Part shown: in pieces, positions 1 to 12,689 of the stretch
Layout: the number at the start of each line of letters is the position of its first letter
Position numbering within the stretch: the stretch's first letter is position 1
From: an uncultured Prevotellaceae bacterium
GTDB taxonomy: Bacteria > Bacteroidota > Bacteroidia > Bacteroidales > Bacteroidaceae
NCBI GenBank assembly: GCA_946539635.1
Contig: CAMNHS010000012.1
Coordinates: 1-18,710 of the forward strand
Direction of reading: 5' to 3'
Length of the DNA: 18,710 nucleotides
Program-made: the position numbers and the translations under genes
Notes under the pieces: generated by a model
Databases searched by the model: none
The model's input: the letters and a program-made list of their open reading frames with translations, nothing else
Told to the model about the DNA's origin: nothing

Positions 1-3957
<3,957 letters not shown>

Positions 3958-3988
3958 TTCTTTACTTTTTATTATTATCAAAAATTCC

Positions 3989-5305
3989 TTACTTTGTATA
4001 CAGAGCAACTATAGTCTCATAAAGTTCCTGCTTACCAGAGGTCTGCTTTGGTTCGCCAACCTTCTTGCCATATTCATAAACCTGCTCAAGGGTCAACTTA
4101 CCCTCTTCAAAGTCTTTACCAATACCGCTATCAAAAGAAGCATAGCGCTCCTTAAGCATTGATGGAATCGGAGATTTCTCCATAATCTCTACTGCATTGA
4201 GCAACGCACGAGCACATGCATCCATACCACTGATGTGAGCAATAAAGATATCTTCCAAGTCTGTAGAGTTACGACGTGTCTTAGCATCGAAGTTTGTACC
4301 ACCTGTACCAAGACCACCGTTGCGAACAATCTGCATCCATGCCTGTGTCAACTCATAATTGTCGATTGGGAACTGGTCTGTATCCCATCCGTTCTGAGCA
4401 TCACCACGGTTCGCATCAATAGAACCTAACATACCCGCATCGACAGCACAAGCCAGTTCGTGCTCAAATGTGTGGCCAGCAAGAGTAGCGTGGTTCACCT
4501 CAATGTTAACCTTGAAGTCCTTATCAAGACCATGTGCCTTCAAGAAACCTATAACAGTCTCTGTATCAACGTCATATTGATGCTTTGATGGTTCCATTGG
4601 TTTTGGCTCAATTAGGAATGTACCCTTGAAACCTTTGCTACGAGCATAGTCGCGTGCCATACCAAGCATTGTTGCCATATGCTCCTTCTCACGCTTCTGA
4701 TCGGTATTCAGGAGAGACATATAACCTTCGCGACCACCCCAGAATACATAATTCTCAGCACCAAGCTTAATGCCAGCATCAATTGCGTTTTTAATCTGCA
4801 CAATAGCACGTGCCACAACATCGAAGTCAGGATTTGTAGAGGCACCATTCATATATCGAGCATTGCCGAATACGTTTGCTGTTGACCACAACAATTTGAT
4901 GCCTGTTTCTTTCATCTTTTCCTGCAAGTAATCAGTGATAGCCTTCAAATTAGACTCATACTCCTCTATTGAAGAACCCTCGCTAACAAGGTCGATGTCA
5001 TGGAAGCAATAATAAGGTATTCCGAGCTTCTGCATTATCTCAAATCCTGCATCTGCCTTTTGCTTTGCTATCTCAACAGCATTAGCGCCCTGATTCCAAG
5101 GGAACGTTTTCGTACCACCACCAAACTGGTCTGCGCCTTCTGCACATAGTGTATGCCACCATGCCATTGCAAAACGCATCCAGTCTTTCATTTTTTTACC
5201 TGCCACTACGCGCTCTGCATCATAATAGTGGAATGCCATCGGATTCTTTGATTCTGGGCCCTCATATGGAATCTTACCTATCTGAGGAAAATACTCTTTT
5301 GCCAT
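3989..5305 (-). CDS. xylA: xylose isomerase
   Basis: A cytoplasmic metal-dependent isomerase converting D-xylose to D-xylulose. The 438-residue product begins MAKEYFPQIGKI; an upstream in-frame ATG at 5371 is rejected because it would add low-complexity residues and overlap xylB. Length and sequence fit the class II enzymes of Bacteroides and the fungus Piromyces. Visible active-site elements are FHDIDL with His102 and Asp105, VFWGGREG (187-194), LIEPKP with Glu233 and Lys235, NIEVNHATLAGH with Glu269 and His272, IDANRGD with Asp297, Asp308 and Asp310, and TNFDAK with Asp340. All metal and substrate ligands known for the family are present, so it should be active. There is no signal peptide. 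It lies 38 bases downstream of xylB and 31 bases upstream of the GH98 gene in one transcription unit, linking sugar catabolism directly with polymer breakdown. Confidence 0.98.
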   Translation of the reverse strand: MAKEYFPQIGKIPYEGPESKNPMAFHYYDAERVVAGKKMKDWMRFAMAWWHTLCAEGADQFGGGTKTFPWNQGANAVEIAKQKADAGFEIMQKLGIPYYCFHDIDLVSEGSSIEEYESNLKAITDYLQEKMKETGIKLLWSTANVFGNARYMNGASTNPDFDVVARAIVQIKNAIDAGIKLGAENYVFWGGREGYMSLLNTDQKREKEHMATMLGMARDYARSKGFKGTFLIEPKPMEPSKHQYDVDTETVIGFLKAHGLDKDFKVNIEVNHATLAGHTFEHELACAVDAGMLGSIDANRGDAQNGWDTDQFPIDNYELTQAWMQIVRNGGLGTGGTNFDAKTRRNSTDLEDIFIAHISGMDACARALLNAVEIMEKSPIPSMLKERYASFDSGIGKDFEEGKLTLEQVYEYGKKVGEPKQTSGKQELYETIVALYTK

Positions 5306-5343
5306 TTTGTTGTTTTGTTTAATTAAATTTCTTATGTTATTAT

Positions 5344-6819
5344 TTATAAATTTTTCATTTCTTTCTTCCAACGTTCATAGGCCTCTTTATAAGGCTTCGT
5401 GCCAGCAACTGGTTTCTCTGTTTCTATCAAGCGCAAGGTAGCGAAAGCCTCACTACTATCCTTGTAAATACCACTTCCAATACCAGCGCCTTTTGCAGCT
5501 CCAACGCTACCATCTGTCTCATATAATTCTATAGTAGCTCCTGTAACGGCAGCAAGTGTACGTCTAAATAATGGTGAAAGGAACAAATTTGCGTGGCCTG
5601 CTTTGATGGTTTTTATGTCCATACCCATTTGCTGCATTATTTCCATGCCATATGCAAAAGAGAAGGCTATTCCTTCTTGTGCAGCACGTATTACATGTGC
5701 CTTTGTATGGATATTAAAGTTTATTCCATGCAACGATGCACCGGGATTTCTGTTTTCCAGCACTCTTTCAGCACCATTTCCAAATGGAATCACTGAAAGT
5801 CCTTCTGCTCCTACAGGTACGCCTTCAGCAAGATCATTCATTTCTGCATATGAGATACCCTCTGGTGCAACAGTTCGTTTAATCCATGCATTTAGGATAC
5901 CAGTACCATTAATACACAGAAGTACTCCAAGACGTGTCTTATCTTCGGTATAGTTTACATGAGCAAACGTGTTTACTCTACTCTTTGGGTCATAGTTTAC
6001 TTCACCCAACACGCCATACACAACACCTGATGTGCCACCTGTTGCTGCTATTTCTCCTGGTTCCAACACATTCAAAGAAAGTGCATTGTTAGGTTGGTCA
6101 CCACCTCTATAACTTACAGGTGTTCCTTCTGGTATACCTAATTCTGTTGCAACTTCTGCACTCACTTTTCCTTGTACAGCGAAAGTAGGTACTATATCTG
6201 CAATAATGTCGTGGCGGAATCCATAGTGGTCAAATAGGAATTCTGCAGGTTTCTTTTCCTTGAAATCCCACATCATACCCTCTGACAATCCACTGACAGT
6301 TGTTGTCATCTTGCCAGTCAGTTTTAGGGCGAGGTAGTCACCTGGTAGCATCACCTTATAAATATTATTATATATCTCAGGCTCATTTTCCTTTACCCAT
6401 GCCAACTTCGCAGCAGTAAAATTGCCTGGCGAATTGAGCAGATGCGAAAGGCATTTCTCTTCTCCAAGACTATTGAAAGCCTCTTCGCCATAAGGAACAG
6501 CACGAGAGTCACACCATATAATAGCATCTCTTAATGGCTTACCATCCTTATCTACACAAACGAGTCCGTGCATCTGATATGAGATACCTATTGCCTTTAC
6601 TTCTGACAATGGTTTTGAACTCTGTTCTGCAACCTTACAAAGAGCCTGTTTGGCATATTGCCACCAACTTTCTGGGTCTTGTTCTGCCCACCCAGCCTTT
6701 TGTGCCTTAATTGGAGCCTCCTTATCAGGGCTAAATGCTGAGGCTAACGTTCTTCCTGTCTTTACATCTACAAGCGAAACCTTGACGCTTGATGAACCTA
6801 CATCAAATCCTAATAACAT
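5344..6819 (-). CDS. xylB: xylulokinase
   Basis: An FGGY-family carbohydrate kinase that phosphorylates D-xylulose with ATP to xylulose 5-phosphate, feeding the pentose phosphate pathway. The 491-residue length is usual for xylulokinases. The N-terminal phosphate motif FDVGSSSVKVS (5-15), GISYQMHGL (78-86), IIWCDSRA (100-107) and RGGDQPNNALSL (238-249) are visible; Asp241 is the expected catalytic base. The C-terminal nucleotide-binding part includes GHANLFLSPLFRRT and GSVGAAKGAG. The QMHG motif and the pairing with xylA point to xylulose rather than glycerol or gluconate. The ATG at 6817-6819 is the only good start, 37 bases after the GH115 stop codon. No promoter is visible in that gap, so it is probably co-transcribed from the promoter ahead of the GH115 gene. 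Confidence 0.96.
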   Translation of the reverse strand: MLLGFDVGSSSVKVSLVDVKTGRTLASAFSPDKEAPIKAQKAGWAEQDPESWWQYAKQALCKVAEQSSKPLSEVKAIGISYQMHGLVCVDKDGKPLRDAIIWCDSRAVPYGEEAFNSLGEEKCLSHLLNSPGNFTAAKLAWVKENEPEIYNNIYKVMLPGDYLALKLTGKMTTTVSGLSEGMMWDFKEKKPAEFLFDHYGFRHDIIADIVPTFAVQGKVSAEVATELGIPEGTPVSYRGGDQPNNALSLNVLEPGEIAATGGTSGVVYGVLGEVNYDPKSRVNTFAHVNYTEDKTRLGVLLCINGTGILNAWIKRTVAPEGISYAEMNDLAEGVPVGAEGLSVIPFGNGAERVLENRNPGASLHGINFNIHTKAHVIRAAQEGIAFSFAYGMEIMQQMGMDIKTIKAGHANLFLSPLFRRTLAAVTGATIELYETDGSVGAAKGAGIGSGIYKDSSEAFATLRLIETEKPVAGTKPYKEAYERWKKEMKNL

Positions 6820-6856
6820 TTTTATTCAATTTTCTTTAAAACCCAAACTATAAACT

Positions 6857-9418
6857 TTACTTCCTTAGGCTTTCCTTGCCAAAGAGATATTGTTTCTTAT
6901 ATCCTCCGAAATCTACCACAACCTTTTCAAGCACGATACCCGGATCGTTAGGGATGAATGTCAGAGAATGCATAGAGTCAGATGTTGCAAACACAGGCAT
7001 CTCTACCACTTTCTCTATCACTCGGCGAGCTATAGTGGGGTAATACTTGTCATATATATTCTCTGGAGCCTCGTTCATGTCACTATTGAAGTTGACAACA
7101 ATAGGATCTCCACCATCCATTTTGATAGAATAAGTCAATCCACCCTTATTGAGATAGTCAAGGGTTGACTTAGTTATGATATGTACTTTTACTTTCTCTG
7201 CCTTCCCCTTGTAGATGAACTTATACGTCAGTGAAGCATTCTTTATGTCACCTGTCTGCGGCATCAATGTTACTGCACTCAAGGTGCGCCCCATATCTGG
7301 TATCACAGTCCATTGTGCCCCCTGCCCGTCAGTCTTACTATTATAATGTTCTGCCTCCATTGCCACATAGCCCTTTGAATCTTCGTCAAAAACATTAGTA
7401 ACATTTTCAGCGCGATATACCTTTGGCTGGATGTCAGCTTTAAAACTATCATTCCATGATTTATATCCTATATGTTTTTGTATCATCATACCATCCCATT
7501 TGCCTCCAGCGATATCCTTATTATATTGCCTCATCAGTTCGGCATCGCGCTTGAAAGCCTTCTCACATCTTTCTGCCCAGCAATCCATTGCGGCATCACC
7601 TTTCTTGTATAGCTTATTGTTCATAGCCTGAGCATAATACATATCGTAGAGATTACTCATGAACTGAACAGGGAATAATATTAACTGGAAATATACATCA
7701 CGTGCTTTAGGACATACTCGTGCATATTGTCTCAAGGCCTGTAATTCTAAAGTCTTCCACTCATCCACTACCTGGGCCCACTCACCAGTAGCAAGGTTAT
7801 ATGTATTAGCATCCAGCATCTCTGGTGTCACACGACCTGCCTGTTTGCAATATCTATTTAGGATATTTGCAGCCTCTTCAGCCTCTGCCTCACCTACAAT
7901 ACTTGCACAGAAAGGTATTGTATGATTTGATACAAGTGTACTTGGAGTATATTTGTTTGTTCCTTGCCATGCGAGGTCCATGAAAAGTTGTATGGGATAT
8001 TCCATCGGCTTAAGGTCACCAACATTTAAAATCCATAATTTATCTATACCATTTTCGTAAGCCAATGACAATTGCTCCCACATGTTCTGAATTGGTGTAC
8101 AATTAAGCACTTTGCTATTACGTGGTGCTCCAACATAGTCCACATGGTAATAGAGACCCCATCCACCTGGATGTTTGCGCTCCTTAGCATTAGGCACACG
8201 ACGTACATTACCCCAGTTGTCATCACATAACAACATTATGACATCATCAGGAACACGCATGCCATCATCATAGTAATCCTGCACCTCTTTATAGAGAGCC
8301 CATAACTGCGGTACTTCCTTGGCAGGTTTTCCATGTACCTGACTTATTATCTTGCGCTGATTTTTCACAACTTCCTCAAGAAGTTTTGTATTACGCTCTT
8401 CGCTCATTGCCATATCGCCATCGCCACGCATACCGATAGTGATGATATCCTCTGTGTGCTTGTTACGCTCTACGCCTCCACGCCAAAACCTGTCCAATTC
8501 CCCTTTATTGGTGGCATAATTCCACTGGTGTGTATCTTGCTGGCGGCTTTTCAAATCCTGTGCATCAGCATTGGGATCATCTGAATGTCCGTGCCATTCT
8601 TTCTGAGAACGTGCCATTGGCTCATGATGTGAGGTTCCTACCATCACCCCCATATCATCTGCCGTCTTCATATTTAACGGATCGTCTGCATAGAAAGCCC
8701 ATGACCACATAGCTGGCCATATATAGTTACCTTTTAGGCGAAGAATCAATTCAAATACCTTTGCATAAAATTCGTGGCCGCCATAATTTGTCTTGAAAGT
8801 ATTCTTCACCCATGTGGTAAGGCATGGAGCCTCGTCATTAAGGAATATTCCACGATAGCGAACTACAGGCTCACCATCAGTGAAAACACCATTCTTTACA
8901 TATATAGCCTCCTGTTTATTTACGGGAACGTCCATCCAATAATACCAAGGCGATACCCCCATTTGACGTGATAGTTCATAAATGCCGTATATAGTACCTC
9001 GTCTATCAGAGCCTGCTATTACAAGATTACCATTACAGATGGTGATAATATATTTCTCTGTCTTTCCTTTGAGGGCATTGCCATCTATCTTTCCCTCCTT
9101 GACAAGTGCATCTATAGCATTGCTTTTTCCAATTGTTCCAATAACAATCTTTGCATCTTTTGTCGATTTATCTGAAATAACACTAACATTTGCCTCTACT
9201 ACAGCCTTCAAGTCATTGACGAGATTCTTTGCTGCAAGTTTTACTGCAATATTGTCATTATCGCTGACTACAATGGTGAAAGTTTCACCTTTTTTGCAAA
9301 GCATCATGTCCCCTTTGTTGAAAGACACAAATGTATCTGCTGCTGAAACTCCCAGTATAGATAGCATGAATGCTAACACTACCACTGCTATTTTCTCCAT
9401 ATGCTTCACTTTGCCCAT
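6857..9418 (-). CDS. GH115 xylan alpha-1,2-glucuronidase
   Basis: The 853-residue secreted product matches glycoside hydrolase family 115, enzymes that remove (4-O-methyl-)glucuronic acid side chains from xylan, including internal ones. A signal peptide covers about residues 1-26 (hydrophobic AVVVLAFMLSILGVSA). An N-terminal alpha/beta domain (about 30-185) contains IVIGTIGKS and GSDRRGTIYGIYELS (136-150). The catalytic barrel begins near RYRGIFLNDEAP (187-198) and includes LRLKGNYIWPAMW (226-238), GTSHHEPM (261-268) and MRGDGDMAM. The C-terminal beta-sandwich includes GYVAMEAEHYNS. Length is typical. The Met at residue 7 (9398-9400) is an alternative start that would still leave a signal peptide. 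It is the first gene of the tight operon: a good -7 promoter element lies about 55 bases upstream. The removed glucuronic acid would expose backbone for xylanases and xylosidases; location is probably periplasmic. Confidence 0.95.
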   Translation of the reverse strand: MGKVKHMEKIAVVVLAFMLSILGVSAADTFVSFNKGDMMLCKKGETFTIVVSDNDNIAVKLAAKNLVNDLKAVVEANVSVISDKSTKDAKIVIGTIGKSNAIDALVKEGKIDGNALKGKTEKYIITICNGNLVIAGSDRRGTIYGIYELSRQMGVSPWYYWMDVPVNKQEAIYVKNGVFTDGEPVVRYRGIFLNDEAPCLTTWVKNTFKTNYGGHEFYAKVFELILRLKGNYIWPAMWSWAFYADDPLNMKTADDMGVMVGTSHHEPMARSQKEWHGHSDDPNADAQDLKSRQQDTHQWNYATNKGELDRFWRGGVERNKHTEDIITIGMRGDGDMAMSEERNTKLLEEVVKNQRKIISQVHGKPAKEVPQLWALYKEVQDYYDDGMRVPDDVIMLLCDDNWGNVRRVPNAKERKHPGGWGLYYHVDYVGAPRNSKVLNCTPIQNMWEQLSLAYENGIDKLWILNVGDLKPMEYPIQLFMDLAWQGTNKYTPSTLVSNHTIPFCASIVGEAEAEEAANILNRYCKQAGRVTPEMLDANTYNLATGEWAQVVDEWKTLELQALRQYARVCPKARDVYFQLILFPVQFMSNLYDMYYAQAMNNKLYKKGDAAMDCWAERCEKAFKRDAELMRQYNKDIAGGKWDGMMIQKHIGYKSWNDSFKADIQPKVYRAENVTNVFDEDSKGYVAMEAEHYNSKTDGQGAQWTVIPDMGRTLSAVTLMPQTGDIKNASLTYKFIYKGKAEKVKVHIITKSTLDYLNKGGLTYSIKMDGGDPIVVNFNSDMNEAPENIYDKYYPTIARRVIEKVVEMPVFATSDSMHSLTFIPNDPGIVLEKVVVDFGGYKKQYLFGKESLRK

Positions 9419-9473
9419 AGATATTTTTTCTAAAATTTTGATTTTAGTTTACCAATTTATTTTTTTCATGGTG

Positions 9474-9481
9474 CAAAGGTA
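9474..9481 (-). promoter_or_regulatory. Bacteroidota -7 promoter element for the GH115 operon
   Basis: The minus strand reads TACCTTTGCAC, matching the Bacteroidota consensus TAnnTTTG. It lies about 55 bases upstream of the GH115 start codon. No TTTG is visible at the expected -33 distance, so an activator may be needed; that is inference. Confidence 0.65.
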
Positions 9482-9581
9482 CTAATTTTTAACATTATTG
9501 TTCGTTATTTATTATAACATTAACTTTTTCTCATGTATCATGCACAAAGATATGTTACATAAAAAACAAAAATATACGTAT

Positions 9582-11174
9582 TTATCGATTCTCTGATATT
9601 TCGTCTTTAACTATTATATCAAAGTTATCAACATCTATATAACCACCTGTTTTCTTGGTAGCATAATTGAAGATAGCAAATCTTGTCCCCATAAAGAAGC
9701 GTCGATAATCGAAACGCATTTTGAAATCTTTTCCTATCTTACGGAAGTTCTTACCATCTTCGCTGAATGAAAAAGATGCACAATCCTTATGATTTGTGAA
9801 ATCAACCTCAATACGTAGCCATAGTATTGTATTCTTTAGCTTTACACTTTCTAACTCCTCGCTATCAACACTCGTTACAGCCTTGTCACTATCACGTAGA
9901 TTGACCGTCTGATTTGTCATTGTTATCATATAGTCCTTGCCATTACGTTCAACTGTCATTACACCAGAATGTCCGTTAAAAGCTGCAAATCCTGCACGAT
10001 CACCATCATTCATCTTGCTGAAGTCTATCTTTACAGTAGCAATACTCTGAGGACCCATCATACGTTGTGAAATAGTATTAGGAGCCAAATAAAGGTTTTC
10101 CACTTGGCGAGCAGTCTTTAGCCTTAGATAGCCCTTTCGTTCTTTTAGCGACCAAGCATTATCAATCGGATTATGGTTCCATTGCCACTCTAACTTCAGT
10201 TTTTTGCCGTTAAAATCGTCAGAAGACACTATTCTTTTTGTCTCCTGTCCACTAATAGGACGATACATCACCTTTGCAATATGTCCATTTTCGTCACCTA
10301 ACATAGGCCAACCGTCAACCCAACGACAAGGCATTAGGATGGGCACACGCCCTATTCCACCACGATCCTGAAAGATTACACCCCACCAACGACCATCAGG
10401 ACCATCAACTATAGTTCCCTGTCCTACTCCGCCATAAGTATCGAAACTATATTCAAGGATAACTTTCTTTTCCCAAGGACCTGTTATTTTATCTGCACGA
10501 TAACATACTTCACGACGCAAACCACCTCTTGGCCAACTAATCATCAAAAGGTAATAACGTCCATCATGCATAATGGCACGACTTCCTTCTAAAAGGCCAT
10601 TTTCTGTCTCGTCTCGTTCAAAGACCTTCATGTCTATTCCACCTGGCTCAATATCGCTGAGATCATTCTTAAGTTGCCTTACCTGACCTGTACCATAAAA
10701 TACATAAACTTTATCGTTCACTTCATCAAAGAGTAGCGAGTTATCATGAAAGTGCTTGGGTCTTGATACCAATCGCCAAGGCCCTTCCGCTGTATCTGCC
10801 TCATAAATGTATGATTTCCAAGGCTTATCATTAGGTGAAAACAACACATAAAAATGTCCATTATGATAACGCAAAGATGTTGCCCATTGTCCTCTACCAT
10901 AGGCTGTGCAGCCTTGCATATCATAATTTGGTGTATCTGTAAGGCGATCGAATACATAACTTACAATCTCCCAATTAACGAGATCTTTAGACTTCATGAT
11001 AGGGGCACCTGGCATTAGATGCATCGTGGTGCTTACCATATAAAAATCATCTCCCACACGAATAACGTCTGGATCTGGAACATCTGCATTAATAACAGGA
11101 TTGACAAACTTTTCAGCAGAAATACTGCTGATGCTTAAGAAGGCTGAAATAATTACTAATAGAAAAGTCTTCAT
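9582..11174 (-). CDS. GH43 beta-xylosidase/alpha-L-arabinofuranosidase with C-terminal concanavalin-like domain
   Basis: A 530-residue secreted enzyme starting at MKTFLLVIIS; the signal peptide ends near residue 20 (SISSISA). The upstream in-frame ATG at 11231 is rejected because it lies inside a terminator-like hairpin and would bury the signal peptide. Residues about 24-300 form the five-bladed propeller of family 43: DVPDPDVIRVGDDFYM (31-46) with general base Asp34, HFHDNSLLFDE with pKa-tuning Asp144, and LLEGSRAIM with general acid Glu196. Residues about 316-525 form the C-terminal beta-sandwich found in many GH43 xylosidases and arabinofuranosidases (DDFNGKKLKLEWQWNH, then RFAIFNYATKKTGGYIDVDNF). 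Which sugar it removes cannot be read from sequence alone; in this locus either xylose or arabinose from arabinoxylan fits. It is separated from GH115 by 163 bases with a promoter, so it is probably a separate transcript. Confidence 0.93.
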   Translation of the reverse strand: MKTFLLVIISAFLSISSISAEKFVNPVINADVPDPDVIRVGDDFYMVSTTMHLMPGAPIMKSKDLVNWEIVSYVFDRLTDTPNYDMQGCTAYGRGQWATSLRYHNGHFYVLFSPNDKPWKSYIYEADTAEGPWRLVSRPKHFHDNSLLFDEVNDKVYVFYGTGQVRQLKNDLSDIEPGGIDMKVFERDETENGLLEGSRAIMHDGRYYLLMISWPRGGLRREVCYRADKITGPWEKKVILEYSFDTYGGVGQGTIVDGPDGRWWGVIFQDRGGIGRVPILMPCRWVDGWPMLGDENGHIAKVMYRPISGQETKRIVSSDDFNGKKLKLEWQWNHNPIDNAWSLKERKGYLRLKTARQVENLYLAPNTISQRMMGPQSIATVKIDFSKMNDGDRAGFAAFNGHSGVMTVERNGKDYMITMTNQTVNLRDSDKAVTSVDSEELESVKLKNTILWLRIEVDFTNHKDCASFSFSEDGKNFRKIGKDFKMRFDYRRFFMGTRFAIFNYATKKTGGYIDVDNFDIIVKDEISENR

Positions 11175-11213
11175 ATTACGTATATTATATATAAGGTATT
11201 TAAAATAAGAGTC

Positions 11214-11248
11214 AAAAAAAGAGGTCACCATTTCACAACGCTGACCTC
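11214..11248 (-). terminator. intrinsic terminator-like hairpin in the GH43 leader or after nhaC
   Basis: On the minus strand GAGGTCA, a 14-base loop and TGACCTC form a perfect 7-bp stem, followed at once by seven T. It lies 40 bases upstream of the GH43 start, but downstream of both candidate GH43 promoters. It may end the nhaC transcript, which stops about 205 bases upstream, or act as a leader attenuator for GH43. Confidence 0.6.
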
Positions 11249-11329
11249 ACCGATAAAAATAAACTACTATTAACTAACTATTACAATATAATTTTCTTAC
11301 AAACCTATCGATGTTTTGTTTTCTGGGTG

Positions 11330-11337
11330 CAAAATTA
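11330..11337 (-). promoter_or_regulatory. candidate -7 promoter element for GH43
   Basis: The minus strand reads TAATTTTGCACC, fitting TAnnTTTG and sharing the following GCAC with the GH115 promoter. It is about 155 bases upstream of the GH43 start, implying a long leader that includes the hairpin at 11221-11248. No TTTG is seen at the -33 position. Confidence 0.5.
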
Positions 11338-11393
11338 CGAAGATTATATATACTAGCCTTTCTCTTTTGTACCATTTATATTACCTTATGTTT

Positions 11394-11401
11394 CAAAGTT
11401 A
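11394..11401 (-). promoter_or_regulatory. second candidate -7 element upstream of GH43
   Basis: The minus strand reads TAACTTTG, a match to TAnnTTTG, 57 bases upstream of the element at 11330-11337. In this AT-rich gap a chance match is possible. It would also place the hairpin inside the GH43 leader. Confidence 0.25.
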
Positions 11402-11453
11402 CATTTTTGCTATTATTTTTAATAAAATCACCATTTTATCGAATAAAAATATG

Positions 11454-12623
11454 CTATTTACCTGCTTTTTTAAAAATAATATTTCCTATAGCAAAGATAG
11501 CCAAAACATATGGATAATATAAATAAGGTATTATATCAACAGAAGACACACTCGCGAGGGCTGCTCCCATCAACATTTGTGCTCCATAAGGTATTATTCC
11601 CTGCATTATGCACGAAAAGGTATCAAGAATACAAGCTACTCGCCTATTATCAAGGTGATACTTGATAGAAATATCCTTCGATATTCCTGCAACGGAAATA
11701 ATAGCAACGGTATTATTTGCAGTAAGCATATCAACAGCACTCACCATAAATGCTATAGACAACTCTGCAGTACGCTGTGAGTGAACATGTCGCAAAACTT
11801 TATCCATAATGAATTTTATTCCTCCATTAGCTCGGATAACCTCCAACAGCCCACCAGCGAGCATAGTAATGATAATGAGTTCTCCCATTCCCATTATACC
11901 ATCACCCATAGCACTTGACCAAGAAAGTATAGTATAATCACCATTTATTAAGCCAACAATTCCTGTCAGCAATATTCCTGATACAAGAACTATGAGAACG
12001 TTTATACCAGCAATTGCAGCGACAAGAACTGCGAGATAAGGTAAGACCTTCCAAAAGTTTATTTCTCCAATAACTGCTTCCGACCCGATTTCGCTTCCCA
12101 AAAAGATGTATGCTATGAAGACGATAATAGCAGCTGGTAATGCGATACGAATATTCGTGCGGAATTTATCACTCATCTTACAACCTTGCGATTGTGTTGC
12201 ACAAATGGTGGTATCAGAGATAAAAGACAGGTTATCACCAAAGAACGCTCCACCGATTATTATAGCAGCTACAAAGGGAACATGCTCATGCAACTGATTT
12301 GCAATACCGACAGCAATAGGCATCATTGCCACTATTGTTCCCACACTGGTACCTACTGTCAATGATATAATAGCTGCTCCAAGGAATAATCCCGCAAGGA
12401 TAGCGGAAGAAGGTACTATGGCGAGTGTGAGATTAACCATATCCTCAATGCTTCCCATCTGCTTGGCACTATTGGCAAATGCTCCCGCCAATATAAAAAT
12501 CCATATCATCAACAACAGATTTTCACGTCCTGCTCCCTTTGCAAAAACACTCAAACGATGCTTGAGATAGCCTCTTGATAATGCTATTGCTAATATGGAT
12601 AAAAAAAGAAATATTGTTGTCAT
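11454..12623 (-). CDS. nhaC: Na+/H+ antiporter, NhaC family, apparently short at the N-terminus
   Basis: An integral inner-membrane protein of 389 residues from the ATG at 12621-12623, rich in hydrophobic helices. Family signatures are ENLLLMIWIFILAGAFANSAK (34-54), TVGTSVGTIVAM (89-100), GGAFFGDNLSFISDTTI (124-140) and TANNTVAII (301-309). NhaC antiporters exchange cytoplasmic Na+ for external H+. Relatives as I remember them carry roughly 30 more residues, including a first membrane helix, before the segment that aligns with MTTIFLFLSILAIALSRG; here that space is taken by the pckA terminator. The in-frame GTG at 12639-12641 would add only six residues and lies inside the hairpin. It is either a natural short form, a 5'-truncated gene, or uses a non-standard start further up. 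No promoter is visible in the 66 bases after pckA, so expression may depend on readthrough of that terminator. Confidence 0.88.
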   Translation of the reverse strand: MTTIFLFLSILAIALSRGYLKHRLSVFAKGAGRENLLLMIWIFILAGAFANSAKQMGSIEDMVNLTLAIVPSSAILAGLFLGAAIISLTVGTSVGTIVAMMPIAVGIANQLHEHVPFVAAIIIGGAFFGDNLSFISDTTICATQSQGCKMSDKFRTNIRIALPAAIIVFIAYIFLGSEIGSEAVIGEINFWKVLPYLAVLVAAIAGINVLIVLVSGILLTGIVGLINGDYTILSWSSAMGDGIMGMGELIIITMLAGGLLEVIRANGGIKFIMDKVLRHVHSQRTAELSIAFMVSAVDMLTANNTVAIISVAGISKDISIKYHLDNRRVACILDTFSCIMQGIIPYGAQMLMGAALASVSSVDIIPYLYYPYVLAIFAIGNIIFKKAGK

Positions 12624-12627
12624 GACT

Positions 12628-12660
12628 AAAAAATCCCCCACAAGGAAGTACCTTGCGGGG
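12628..12660 (-). terminator. intrinsic terminator of pckA
   Basis: The minus strand reads CCCCGCAAGG, a 5-base loop, CCTTGTGGGG, then GA and six T. The stem has 10 pairs, one of them G-U. It starts 29 bases after the pckA stop codon. The T-run ends only 4 bases before the nhaC ATG, so it is also the nhaC leader. Confidence 0.9.
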
Positions 12661-12689
12661 AAGATTAACTTTGTTATATAATTAACTTT

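Noticed and set aside
3958..4008. Upstream start for GH98 adding 17 residues
   Set aside because: It would overlap the xylA stop and displace the signal peptide; the ATG at 3957 gives a normal one.
5306..5371. Upstream start for xylA adding 22 residues
   Set aside because: It would overlap xylB, and the known family begins at MAKEYFPQIGKI with 438 residues.
9515..9580. Imperfect inverted repeat around ATGTAACAT and ATGATACAT after GH43
   Set aside because: It has a mismatch and no T-run; not convincing as terminator or operator.
11175..11231. Upstream start for GH43 adding 19 residues
   Set aside because: It lies in the hairpin/T-run and would put a polar stretch before the signal peptide.
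11422..11439. AT-only hairpin (ATAAAAT, 4-base loop, ATTTTAT) just after nhaC
   Set aside because: There is no T-run after it on the minus strand and the stem is all A-T, so it is a poor terminator and may be chance.
12624..12641. GTG start for nhaC adding six residues
   Set aside because: The GTG is inside the pckA terminator stem and the extra residues do not restore the missing N-terminal helix.
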